Below, piece after piece: positions 11,785 through 24,588 of a DNA stretch of 64,000 nucleotides; the stretch's first letter is position 1; the number at the start of each line of letters is the position of its first letter. The stretch is taken from contig HG738140.1 in NCBI GenBank assembly GCA_000499405.2, forward strand, positions 6,308,158 to 6,372,157, read 5' to 3'. Made by a program: the position numbers and the translations under genes. This stretch comes from Onchocerca volvulus. Taxonomy: Eukaryota; Nematoda; Chromadorea; Rhabditida; Onchocercidae. The notes under the pieces are model-generated. The model had not been told where the DNA came from, searched no databases, and saw nothing but the letters and a program-made list of their open reading frames with translations.

Positions 11785-13175
11785 TTACGGTTCCATTATG
11801 GATTTCATATCAGTTTTACAAGCATTTGATATCTCTTGAATTTGTTGACGAATTGTCATTATTTTTGCTAATGATTTTTCATCCAATTTCCTGAGGTAAT
11901 TTTCTAAACGAATTTTCAGCATTCTTACACGTTCTGATGTTTCCTGTAAATAAATATTGATTTATTGTCTTGAAAAGAAGAAAATTTACTGTATTGAAAT
12001 TGGAGATTTTTGTAAATTTTAGACTAAATAAATTTGATATCCAAGTTTCAATGAGAACCAAATAAGGAATATTTATTTGATGAAGAAATCGAAAACTTGA
12101 ATGAAATACAATAATAAATAAACAATAGCTAATAATAATAATAGAGCGGTTATTAACCTGTAAGGGCCAAGCTAAGAATATTGCACAAAGACTAATAGAT
12201 GTAAAATATGAAGCGATATTCAAGGATTGGATTTTACGGCAAATGTTCTCAGAAGTATTCGTTTGCTGCATTGATTGCAAATTGGAACAATTGTTATTAC
12301 ATTTATCATCCCTTTGTTGATTTTGATATATCTAAAATTTCGCAATTTATTTCAATTCTTTTTTTTTTTTTTTTTTTTGTTGGAATAAAAAATATTGCGT
12401 AATGCGAAAAAAATGGATCTTAACAAATCTGTATTCAATCTTAATCAATTCAATTTCTTTCATAGTTATATTGATTAAGATCAAACAGACCGAATAAAAT
12501 AAAAATTAACTATTCAAACTCATTCCTTTCCAATCACTAACAGAAAATGAAATGATAAGATGTATGCTACCATAGCTATATTAATTAAGATCAAACGGAT
12601 GGATTCAAAAATAAATTTTCCAATAATTCTTTTCTACATAATACAAATTTTTAAGGTTGGATTTTTTTGGGTCACCTTTTACTTCATACAAGTTAAATGC
12701 ATAATAGAAAATTTGAATATGTCTTTCAAACAAATGCAAAATTTGCTAACAAATATACCTCAAAAAAGTCACAGAACATAATGTAACCTAAGAAAATAGC
12801 CGTGAATACTGCACAAAAAGTTTTAAATTCTAATTCTTAATCATTCAATTCTTTTTCCACAAGAAATTGTTCCCATTCTTTTAATTGAGGGGCAAACTGT
12901 AATTGAGGTTAAAATCGGAATGAATGTATGAAATTATTTGATGACAATAAGAAAGAGGCAAAAAAAAAGAACAAATTATCATATATTCAAAACGGAATTT
13001 CGAAATACCTTCTTAATTCACGAATTTCGATTTACAATCTGAATTTAGTGAAATAGAGAAAACAAATAATGACAATAATAATATAATAAAATAACAAATG
13101 ATATAGTAGGTAACATCATAATAAATAATGATATAAGAAAGATAGCAGCGAAAATAGTAATTAATAATACTAACA

Positions 13176-13255
<80 letters not shown>

Positions 13256-15717
13256 GCACAAAGTCACGCTACTTTTTTTACTTTCTAATTTCATCATGCT
13301 CAAGTATGATTGAGTAATTTTCAACAAAAAACTAAACTAACTGAATATATGTCGTCGTTGGGGCAAGTTTAGTTAGTTAAACTTCATTCATATTATTGAA
13401 AAAAAAAAAAAAAAGATTTCCCAATATGTACTGTACCTCAAAAATATATTAATTTACAAACAGTATTTATATCAACTTACAGAATTTCAGTTGAATAAGA
13501 ATGAACAGAGAAAAAATGCCTACCAGCGTTTTGCAAGCACTGATATCGTTTTGTAAGCGAAGTGAGGTGTGAGATCGTAATTTTAATGTCAGATAACCTA
13601 AAATAAATTTATACAATTCATCATTTGAATGGATTTATCTTAAATTATCTGTTAAGTTTCATAATTTTCGGTTCATTATTCATTGAAATATTTAAGCATA
13701 AAGAGGAAGTTTAGAATTTCTCAAAATGAATACTATTTATATTTTATGGGAACAAAAAAAATTTAAGCAACAATAAAACAGTTAAAAAAATAACAACCTC
13801 GTGGTTTGCCGATAGCATTATCAATACTAAGCATCGCATCTCTCAAAATGGTCAATGGTACCCAATGCGGTGGATATTTGAATCGAGCAACATCCATGAT
13901 AAGAACTTGATCACTTTCTTCATGATAAGCAGCTAACGGTGAAAAATGGCCTTGAATAGAATTATATTCAAAAATGAATTCATATTGTAATTCCAATAAG
14001 CGGGTATATAAAAATACAAATAAATTTAAAGAAAAAAATAATTACTCGCAAGGGAAAGATAGATTATACGAGATACCTGCACCAGTTTGATTCAATAATT
14101 TACGATTATAGCAAACTACAAGAATCGTATCGTCAACTGCCATATATCGTTTTACATTCTCTCGGAAGATATTCAAGAATTCTGCAGACAATAATTTAGA
14201 CAAAAATATTTTAAACTTAATGTCAAATTATATTAATCCAATATTTTAATATAATACTATATTTTATAGGAGTTATATCATTTTCTTCAAATCAGAATCA
14301 AAACTAAGCTTTGACATTTCAATTCCATTTAATAATAGCAATATAAACATTGAAATTCTCCTCATCTCTAAATGTTTTTCCAAGATTTTCCCATCTCTAA
14401 AATGAAATAAAAAACAAAAAAAGACCTGATTTCGATTCTGCGTAGCTCAATTCGGTGTAAAGTTTATTACATTCTGCTAAACAGGCGAACTGAGATAATG
14501 TTATTCCAGTTTTTTTGATGTCATCAAGTGGTACACAACAATCAAGCATACTTTCATGATAAAAACGCCATGGTGATTTCCATACTCGACCTGGATCCAC
14601 TTCCAGTGCATTTAGTACCATTACTAAACAATACACAAATCATATTTCGATCTTTGTGATATAAGATGAGCATAAAAGATTCCCATCTTCAAACTGTGAG
14701 ACTACAAAGGAAAATAATCTTTTGGAAAAAATTTCAATTTAATTTTTTTTGACGAAACATATTTGTTAATTTATTGCAGTGCATAAGACTGCGTGTTGAC
14801 AGTTCGATTATATACAAAATCTTGCCAAAATTGAGATGATATTAACAAATTTGGCAACTAAATTTAAAGAAAAAAAAAGCAGAAGTAAAATGCTTGCCCA
14901 AAGTAGAAAGACCACAGTAAGATGGTTCATCTTGCGTCAGAAAATGTGACGCTAATCGGAAGTAAATATTTGCATGTCCTGAAATATATCGAACTTTGAT
15001 AACGTTATAAGAATTATTGCAAAAAGTGAGAAGAAAAGAAAAAAAGAATATTATTATTTACAAATATGAACATAAAATTATTTTAGATAAATTCATTGCA
15101 TTGAAATGATTGCACTTCCATGTCTCGAATCGATATTTTTCACCGTTAAAATTGTAAATATGACTCAAATTAACAAATCAATTAATTAAATGATGCTTGA
15201 TCAGATATGTATATATATATACATATAAAATCAAAAATCGATGAGGTTTACAAATGGATATAATAATATCCGCAAATTTTCCGGGAAAGTTTTAACCGAA
15301 AAGACCTTTATTATAAATTCTGTGAAATTTCGTAAAGTGGAAAGATGGAAGAAAAAATTCGACTAATTTATTAGATAAAATTTTTAAATGGAATTGATGG
15401 TTATAAAACAACGAATATTTACAAATTTTTCCAGCCAAATATTATGGTGACGAAAAAAACAAAAACATTCCGATTTTTTCTAGTTATAAAAAAAAAGAAT
15501 TATCACTTTCGCAACTTTTAAATCAATTGTCGTTTATTTTCCTTACTTTCAAAATAAATCTAAACTTTTTTCCGCAATTTAATGAATAAGCAGTAAAATT
15601 GAAACCTTTTACAAGACTTTCGATGAAAAGTTTTTTGCCTTCAGGTGATGCAAAATTGACACAGGATGACGGTAAGTTTCGACGATAGAAATTTTTAGCT
15701 GGTAATGAATGATGCAT
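11785..15717 (-). CDS. pcs-1: Phytochelatin synthase
   Basis: Exons (5' to 3'): 15606-15717, 14898-14978, 14426-14623, 14077-14181, 13798-13950, 13524-13597, 12861-12896 (probable), 12158-12331, 11785-11943; about 363 residues, near the length of the C. elegans enzyme. It transfers gamma-Glu-Cys units between glutathione molecules to make metal-binding phytochelatins. The N-terminal catalytic fold is complete: [10 protein letters not shown] start, catalytic Cys in [10 protein letters not shown] (exon 2), catalytic His in [10 protein letters not shown] and Asp in [12 protein letters not shown] (exon 5). [20 protein letters not shown] matches the family. The C-terminal part is less conserved and carries extra cysteines (KCNNNCSN). 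Exon 2 ends at a GC donor. Exon 7 may instead read to a TAA at about 12840, giving a shorter form. The last exon overlaps a good donor (GTAAGA at 11788), so it might continue further. Confidence 0.93.
12461..12610. repeat. Diverged direct repeat, 110-bp offset
   Basis: CATAG(T/C)TATATT(G/A)ATTAAGATCAAAC occurs at 12461 and again at 12571, inside a PCS intron. The similarity covers about 35-40 bp per copy. Confidence 0.7.
13176..13252. repeat. (AAT)n microsatellite
   Basis: About 25 perfect AAT units inside a PCS intron (between exons 6 and 7). The antisense reading as poly-leucine is an artefact of the repeat. Confidence 0.97.
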
Positions 15718-18681
15718 ACGTTGTGTGCTATAATCAATAACGTTGTTATCAATGATAAGAGAAGTAAATTGTTAGAATCTAATACTTTAGTCGTTGTAAT
15801 AAGGAAAAAAATTCTACTGCAATAATTATTATCAACTATGTGTATGCAATATCATTATAACATCATATCGCTACTATCACTAGTTTTTGAATTAAAACAA
15901 ACTATTTAAATGATCAGCATTAAAAACTTTCTTCGAATAACTATTACTTAATTTCGAATTGGGATATTAACATGTCACCATTAAATGACAGGCGTGAATT
16001 ACGATTAATTATCAATCATTATTTTTTTTAAGATTGTTTAATTTGTTATTGCAATGTATTTCCAGCTCTGATATATTTTACGAGCAGATATATGATTTAG
16101 ATTTAAAATATCATATCATATAATTACTTTTTTAGTAAAAATGGCAAAAAAGGAAATTCCTTCAAAGTCTTTCAATTGTAACATCTTTTAATAATTATAA
16201 CAATGAGCGTGGCTAGCTCCAACTACTTTAAACAACAATATCAGTGTTTGTTTGTTCAAAATCTTAAATCTCCGAAAGTTCTTGAATATGCGCGTTATCT
16301 GTGTAAAAACATGCATCTATTCGAATGCAATGTTGCATCAAAATTTCAAATAAATCGGTGAAAAATTGAAACGTTGTGTAGAAATGAACAACGAAGATTT
16401 ACATTTTTATTTATATCGATTATGATAGTATTAGATAATTCGGAAGTTTAGATGATGTAAATGTATCAATTTGATAAGACCGATCATAAATTCTGAAGAT
16501 TTCTTTATTTCATTATTCAAATATAATTATTTGATTGGTTAATTAAATTTCGAAATTTTCGAATTTTTATTTAAACATATCAAAAATAAATATATGTATA
16601 TATGCATACCAAAAAACAAATGACAATGAAGATGTTTTTTGCTCAGGAAATATCAAATTAGTCCAATTGAAGTATGACAATATCGGGTTCACAGGATAGA
16701 AATATGCAATTATTGAATTTGTATTGTCAAAATGCAACAGTGATAAAAGATATTTCCTAAAAATTTTTGGAAATAAATGGCACAATCGCATTATGAAATA
16801 TTGGCCAGGACTGAATTGTTGCTACTAAATTGTGTAGGCAATTAAAAAACTGATTTTACTAGTTTGTTAATTGCCTACACGTTGAGGCATTTTTGACCAG
16901 TTTTACTAGTTTATTGATTGGACGCTCCTAATTCTAAAAGTTATCTAGATTATTTCATCATAATTCCGGTTTTTGCAAAGCAATTGTAAATTGATCTCAC
17001 TAATCAATATTTAAGCTAAATTAGAGTAATTTTTGAAAAAATTGAAATATATCTGTTTCTATTTATTCGAAAAAAAAAAACAAACATCACTGTTATCAAT
17101 TCGGAAAGAATATCATTGTTATCAATACAGTAATAATAACGATGATTATCATTTTTGGTAATGATGATAAGAACGAAAAAAAGAAAACCTAAAAAACTGA
17201 TTAAAATAATAACAATACTGATGAATGACCTTTAATTGATATAATAATAACAATCATGATTATAATCAAGAAAACAACAATACTATATTTTAAATGACGA
17301 TTAGAAGCATCGGTAGAAATGATGATAACGATCAGAATAATAATAATAGCACAAGTCATGACAACGTCAATATGTAATGGTGATAATGCTAATTAAACAC
17401 CATAATCTATGATCAATATAACGATCCGACTTATAGTGACCTTAATCCGGACTAATTGACATGTGATTTACAATTCATGACCAGTAATCATCATAATAAC
17501 AATTATATCCAATAATTATAACAATTTATATGAATCGAGATAATAATTATAATGCCATTGTGACAACAATCATTTGTACGATAAATATTATTTGGAATTA
17601 AATTTCAGGGCAAAATTTTCGGACCTTAATATTTAAAGAGTTTCGATCACATATAAATCGAATTAGTATAATGTGTCGAATTAGTATAATAATGCACAAA
17701 CATGAGACTAAAATTTAAAATAAATTTATTGGAAGCATTCACAATTTACTTACATATTAAATTTTAAATTTATAAGGCACAAAAATAATATTATTATTTA
17801 CAATTATATGTCCATAAAACTAAATATTTTCCATAGCAAATATCTCAAATAATTGAATTAACGAAAAGAAAAATTTAAGATTAAAACGAAGGCATATATT
17901 AACTCGCATAATAGTTCCAAATCAGTGACCGGATCAGACAGAGAACCAAATCTTGCAAACGAAGATCAACATATTACCAGTTCATTAACTTTCGGAAAAT
18001 CAGTTAAGAAACAAAAGGAAGAAGAAATTCTAAAAAATATTAAAACCACTAAAATATAATTCTAATAATTGAACCCTTTTATTTCATTTCATTTAGCAGC
18101 ATTCTAATAACAAATTCACATACGGGAAAAATCAATACATTGAAAATCTCAATGACATTTAAATAATTACAAATTTAATTACACAGGTTTAAAATAAAAG
18201 TTTTCATTCCAATATCTAATCGAAAACTGATAAAGTTAAAAAGCTAAATATATCTGAAACGGTTTCTTTTTTTCAAAACTAAAATCCATAAATTTGTCTT
18301 TTAAGGATTTCAATAAAATAAATAAATTGAATATGTAAAACAAACTATAATACTATCGGATAACAAAATTATAAACAATTAAATAATGTTGAGAAAGACT
18401 AAAAAAAAGAAAAAAAACTGTGGAAAAAAGCTATCAGTCTTCAGAAAATTTCATAAAAATTATGCAGAAGAATTCAGGGATCGAAATGTAAAAGAATTAA
18501 AGAAAAAATAGAAAAGTGAAAATTTCTTAATTACTTCTTTATTTGATCAAATCCTCCCAACAACATTCACCGGAATATGTTGATAATTTTGAAACTAGGA
18601 CATTTCCATCATTATTTCGCTAGCTTTCATCAGAAAAATTAAAGCAATAAGTGCAATTATCAATCACAGTAATCTCAACAA
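15718..18681. other. Intergenic between PCS and STARD7-like genes
   Basis: Nearly 3 kb without coding signal. 17090-17600 is cryptically simple (AAT, GAT and AAC-rich triplets). A 13-bp direct repeat CGAATTAGTATAA occurs at about 17658 and 17676. A short hairpin at 16832-16880 is listed separately. It includes the PCS promoter and STARD7-like 3'UTR. Confidence 0.5.
16832..16880. repeat. 49-nt imperfect hairpin
   Basis: GTGTAGGCAATTAA and its reverse complement TTAATTGCCTACAC bound a 49-nt inverted repeat; beyond the 14-bp perfect end the arms continue with a few mismatches around a short loop. The central TTTTACTAGTTT is repeated directly downstream at about 16901. Confidence 0.8.
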
Positions 18682-21600
18682 CTAATCAACAAAAATAAGG
18701 TTCTCCTTCATGTCTTCCAGAGGTGAAGATATCGGCTTTTCATCATACAGCTGCACATCGGGAGACAATATTTTCAATTCGACTTCAACAGAATTCACTG
18801 TTTCCGAACCTTTTTCCATTGATTCCTTTTCAGTCGTTTTTGATAAGTCTACTGAATCAACTTTTTCCTCTTCATTTCCTTCATCACTCGATGTCATATT
18901 CGGCACTTCCACTGCTGGCACTTTTGTTTTTGTCCTCTTAACGCTATTAGTCGCCAATTCCATTCGCTGTTGTTCTAATTTTTTTGCAGCATCATGAACC
19001 TGAATTTATGTCAAGCATATAACGTGAGGAACGCTGCAGAAACAATAGCCTAATCAATTATGCCAATGAGTTTCTTTGATTTTTCACATAGCAACTTATC
19101 GCAAATTTTGTCGAAACATTAAGTTTTTAATGTTTTTAATGACTACTTAACTAGAAATTCTTAAAAGAGATGTTATAAATCATATTTCTTCCAATAATTC
19201 TCATAATTATATTAAATTTCTGCTTCTTGAAAAAAAAAATTTCAGTTCTTCTTCCTCCCGAAACTTTTAAGCTTCATAAACTTCAATTCCAAAATATCTT
19301 TCATGTTACGATAGGAACAAGAAGTCAGTAAAATTTAATCATTTATTACCTGATTAAGATAATACGGCCCACCATAATTAATCAACCAATTATATGCATA
19401 TTTCGGTATATTACTTTCAGGATTATCGTAATATGAAAGAACATAATCGAATCCTTTGCAGTCAAAAGCTTTATGAGCTCGAACTACCATTATCGACCGA
19501 TAAGACTTGACACGTACATATTTCTTCTCACACCGTGGTATAATATTAGCACTATCTGTTACGGCATAATTTGCTATCACGATACAACGATCTTTCTTAT
19601 TAATATACCTGAATATTTCAACAAATAATTCTTTTTTGCATGTTTGTTATAATATCATAATGATATTCTGTCATTTTAATCATTATACTTTTGGACATAT
19701 GACATTTTTGAGAATTTTCAACTACTATAAACCTGCTATCTCATGCAAGTCTTATTCAATTTTTTTAATATAAAAATGTTTGAAAACTATACGGAGTTGA
19801 AAGCAGCAATAGATAAAAGCCACATAGGAATAGCATAAACAGGAAAAATAAGCACGCTGAATGTACTCATAACATTAAAACAGTTTGTCATTTCATATGT
19901 GATCTTTGCAGTTGGTAGTTAAGATTCGAACTAACTAGCTTAATAGTTATCAGTCAGTTCAAAATTTATCAAAAACTACATTCATCGCAATCATAATATT
20001 TGGGCTAAATTATTTTGAAATATTGCATGTATAAGATGAATATATGACATATCCATAATGCGATTTTCAGCCTTCACGTACTACATTTAACAATCCTCAT
20101 AGTTTCGCAGTTCACGATAAACCTAGCTTTGAAATATTCTACATAAAAATTATTTACAGCTATTCCATTGGAATATTCCTAACAAAAGAAAAAGAAGTAT
20201 GGAATTTCTAGAGCATCCTTTCTCTCTTTAATACCAAAATTTAAATTTCGAAAACTTCAATTATTTCATAAATTTTAAATCCGATTTTCGTTCATACCTT
20301 CGTCTCACGAAAACATATTCACGTGGGTACATTGGGTAAGGAAACTTAGCAATCCAGTGTATAAGTTCCGAATCGGTATCATCATCTTTTCGAAGTAATT
20401 CCAATTTTTCAACATTTGTATCCCATTTTTTTCGGAAAACTAAATCCATTTGAGCATCAACAAAATCACTGGCCGTTATATCACTAAAATTAACTACGAT
20501 AGAGTTTTACCTGAATAATTTATAAAATTGAAATCTATATCTCAACTGCATAGTGAAGTTTATTTATACCTAATATTTAATAATTGTATCGCAAGATTAA
20601 ACTGTTATATTTGCATATAAAGATTTCGATTGAAAGCAATTGGATGCTAAATACAGCCTATATCGTAACTACTACCAAAAATATAAAGCAAATGACAAAT
20701 TGAACTTTTGATTATATCATTAGGCTTAGACTTAAAGAACGGAAATGGTTTTAATTTAAAAAAAAAAGTATTATAAGCAATACTTTAGAGGAAATAATAT
20801 ATGATTAAAAGTCCAAATTGGTGGAATAATTTAATCATTCCATTCGCATCTACATCAGATCATTATCACTGCCCAAAATAGACTCACTTTTAAAATTATT
20901 TTATTCAATTCATCAGATAGTTCCGACGACTATTCAAATCGCTTGTCTTCTGAATTAATAAAAGATAAAATTTTTCAGACCTTTTAAAACCAATGAGAGA
21001 GTTTGTGCTCCATCAAACTATTGACACTATTACAATTTGATTGTGTATATAAATCAAGTTTTTGATGAAGAAGCGAGCAATAATGTCTGTTATTATAGTT
21101 TTTCAAATAAAGTTATTGAATGGTCTTGAAAATTTACTTATATGAACCTGAGCAGCGAAATTCATATAAACCGGTATCAGTATGTAACCGTCGTAGTACT
21201 TTTGAATTCTCTTCATTACGCACTACCTGGAAAAAATATCCTTCTATTACGTGAAATCCGCTTTATTTTTTGATAAGATGAAGAACAGAAAGTAGAATTT
21301 TCGAGACACTAAGGCAAAGATAAGAACAAAGAGAAAATGACCAGATTTTGGGACAAAATAAAAGCAAAAAGTTAGAATTTTAAAATGAAAATACCTGACT
21401 CTAAAATAAAAATAAGGTCGAGAGAAAAAAAAAATGAAAAATCAAATCCATGAGTTTTGACGGCTCAATTAAAAGCAAGATGATAAAGAATACCAACTTC
21501 CCAATCTTCACAATCATCATCAGTACTAGTTTTCACTTCTGCCAATATCATTTCATCTGAGATTCCATTTTGATGAAATGAAAAACCTGCTGCTGTGACA

Positions 21601-22095
21601 GCCATCAGAAATTGAGGCCGCCAATGAAACCTACAAAACATTACATGAAATGCATTTCTCTGTATGGCAAACTATATCTCATATTAAGAAATGGAATATG
21701 TGCATACTCTTAAATTTGGAAGCTAACAGAATGTTTGGAAGCAACATCATTTGAAATACCAAATGGTAACTTCTTTTTCTCCTTTCAGTCCTTAAAAGCA
21801 TAATATATCTAATTTTCTTTTATATATTTAATTTTCTTTTTTTTTTTTTCAAGCAGTGAAAACCAAAATTGTTTTGATAACTCCCACTGCGGATAGTCTA
21901 ACTAAACATGTATGGTTAGTTTTCAACTTCATAATAAAAAAAAAAAAAAACCTACCATTGCCGCCATCGCCTTTCATAATTCTTCCGTTTGATCCAAATA
22001 TTCCATTTGCATAGCTGTGCTTTTCTAATCCCTTTAAAAAATAAATACAACAATCGATTTCGAAATGCTTGTGATGATGAGCCAAACTGGTACAT
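18682..22095 (-). CDS. STARD7: START-domain lipid-transfer protein, PCTP/STARD7-like
   Basis: Exons (5' to 3'): 21956-22095, 21498-21630, 21138-21226, 20298-20483, 19350-19608, 18682-18999; all phases agree, 374 residues. START domains of this group carry phosphatidylcholine between membranes, and STARD7 supplies mitochondria. The START domain runs from about residue 89 (CEDWEVVR) through LYEFRCSGSYNDIT, the FRKKWD motif near 137-142, HWIAKFPYPMYPREYVFVRR near 163-182 and a C-terminal helix. The first 60 residues are basic and hydrophobic (FRNRLLYLFFKGIRKAQL, then RRWRQWFHW), compatible with a mitochondrial signal plus membrane segment as in STARD7; this is inference. The last exon encodes a Ser/Glu/Asp-rich low-complexity tail of about 90 residues. 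The ATG at 22095 follows an in-frame stop; an upstream exon is not excluded. Confidence 0.9.
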
Positions 22096-24588
22096 TAGCT
22101 ATTGTATTCCGAAATTTTTAGCTTCAATTATAATCTTTTCCAATATTCCAATATAAGAATTCGAGAAATCTGAAAATTTAATGAAAAATAAGAAATTAAT
22201 TCAGTACCAAAAAAAAAAAAAATAAACAAACAAATAAATAATCGAATTATATGAAATCACTTTCTTCATTTCCATTTTTTTTTTTTCTCATATTTAACAC
22301 AATTAAATATGTCTAGCATTCCCTCATTACCTATAAGCACTTTTTCATTTTTAAACATTAATCTATGAATTCATCCATTCGCCATCATTCATTTAAATAA
22401 GAAAAAATACAAACAAGAGTATGGAAAAATTTTCATATGAATGATTTGTTTTTTTCTTTTTTGTTATTTACGATTTGTTTTTCCCTTCATGATCATTATT
22501 TTTTATTATGTATGTTACCAACATAAATTTATGCATTATCAGCTACTTCATTATACTATCATGATATAAGATTCGCTTTCCAAAATATGAAAATCTTATT
22601 CATATATGATATTTAAAACGGTATTATTAATCATAAGCTAACATATAAAAAGTAGGAAATGCACATATATATAACCCACTATCAAATAATTTTATCAGAA
22701 ATAAGAAAACAACGAATTAAAACAGAAACAAATTAATAATAGCTTAAATTTAATTTAAGCCACTTTTTTCCAGAGAAAAGTACCGTTTTTTATTTACAAA
22801 ATAAAACAGAATCAGCCTTTTATTATACGCTAATACTGATACTTAACAGATAGTTTTGAAAGTAATATTCTCTTTCAAGATGTTAAAAAAAAAAAATCAT
22901 TAAGATGTCAAAAAAATTCCTCGAAGGGGAAGAAATTACTAAACAGAAAGTAATACTATTTTATAGTTTCGAAGTATCTATGCATATTTATCGGATAATA
23001 ATCCAATTTATTCCGGCAATAAATAATATCAATAATAATTTACGCATGTTTATTCTTCAAGATAATATGAAACAAGCAATTTGACAAATATGACAACATT
23101 CAAAACTTCACTAATAAATATAAAAGCACTGTTAGAATAAATAGATGATAGTCAAAATGAAAATAAATTGTCATTCGAATTTGATGTCATTATTGCTTGT
23201 AGCAATATATAGCAAACTATTCAGACAAGAATGTCATTTGATATGATTCAAATCAATATTTTATCAGAACGATAAGTACGTATTACGTGATTTTATACCT
23301 TAATTCATTTTGACATAAATATTACACGACCTCACTGTATTATTTCGACTATTTCTTGATGTGCAGAACTATTCTAAGATTTTTTATAATTTGTTACTCC
23401 AAGATCATAATAATCTATATATGATTAATATAAAATCAATCATCGCTCACTTTTCGGGAAAGCAGATTAAAATTAATACTTTTTTGAAGCATCAAATAAA
23501 AATGTTATCTCGAATAAGGAGATTTCCTTTCTACGGATAGGTTTTCCTTTTGATTATTTTCATATGAAAATAATTCTCAAGTTTTTGTCAATTGGCGACA
23601 TAAGAATAACCTCAACTTCATTCTTTTCATTCAAACTTTTCTGAAAATGCAACTTAAATAGAGAAATTCCATCAGATGGATACATAAGAATGATTTGAAA
23701 AACTTTTCAAAATAACCTAAAAGAACAGTGAAGATTTCCAGAGAAAGTGAAGTGCTGATAATTTTTCAAATGCATGAAAAAAGAACAGAAATTCCCGAAA
23801 AATTCGATATCAAAATATAGGATAGAACCTTGGATAAGAAAAGAAAAAATCAGTTGACTCTACTTTAACTATAACCACAAAAGAAGGAAATAGAAATGAA
23901 AAAAAAAAAAAAGAAATTCTTAAAAAGAGAAATCGTTATCGAAATCGTTCTCAAAAAGAGAAATGCCCGAATATAAATTTCCAAATTTTCAAATTAGCTA
24001 TCTTAAATAGCAGACACTGATAACTTAACCTAAAAATATATTTAAAGAAAACTTATGCACCTTCCAACAACTGAAACGAACTTCTCTGGTGAGGATCAAG
24101 AGAATGGCCCGATTTTAGTGCACATAAAATGAAATCGAAGTTTTAATTATAGTGACAGTATAGAGGGTCATCACTGTCAATTTGGTAGTTTGATGAAATA
24201 TTACAATTACTTGAATAAATATTAAACAGAAAAATTCTGCGACCAAAAGCAATATTTTTCAATTTTCATAACATTCCCAATATTTTATGGAAATTTCAGT
24301 CCCAAATTTCCGTTAAATGTTAGACAGTAAGCAGAACTGACACTATTCCTGCTAGTAAGCAGAAATAACACTATTCTTTTCTTATAACTAACAAGAATCT
24401 GAAAATCGAATTAGAAACATCATCAAGATATCACTAAGAACATTTTCATTTTTTCTAATAAAATCTAGATGTAATATGAAATTTGAAGCGCCGATATTCA
24501 CAAAGCTGCTATAAGATTATTTTTAGAACTTAACTACATCACTACCGATAAATGCAAAAAGAATCATGCAGATCATTTTTGTAATCGA
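22096..24588. other. Intergenic between STARD7-like and ERMP1-like genes
   Basis: About 2.5 kb, AT-rich, no coding signal. A 28-bp direct repeat starting AGTAAGCAGAA occurs at 24326 and 24354. The left part should hold the STARD7-like promoter. Confidence 0.5.

Noticed and set aside
13176..13252. Poly-leucine ORF on the minus strand
   Set aside because: It is a translation of the (AAT)n microsatellite inside a PCS intron.
18710..18997. 95-codon plus-strand ORF
   Set aside because: Antisense of the last STARD7-like exon, whose Ser/Glu-rich codons leave the other strand open.
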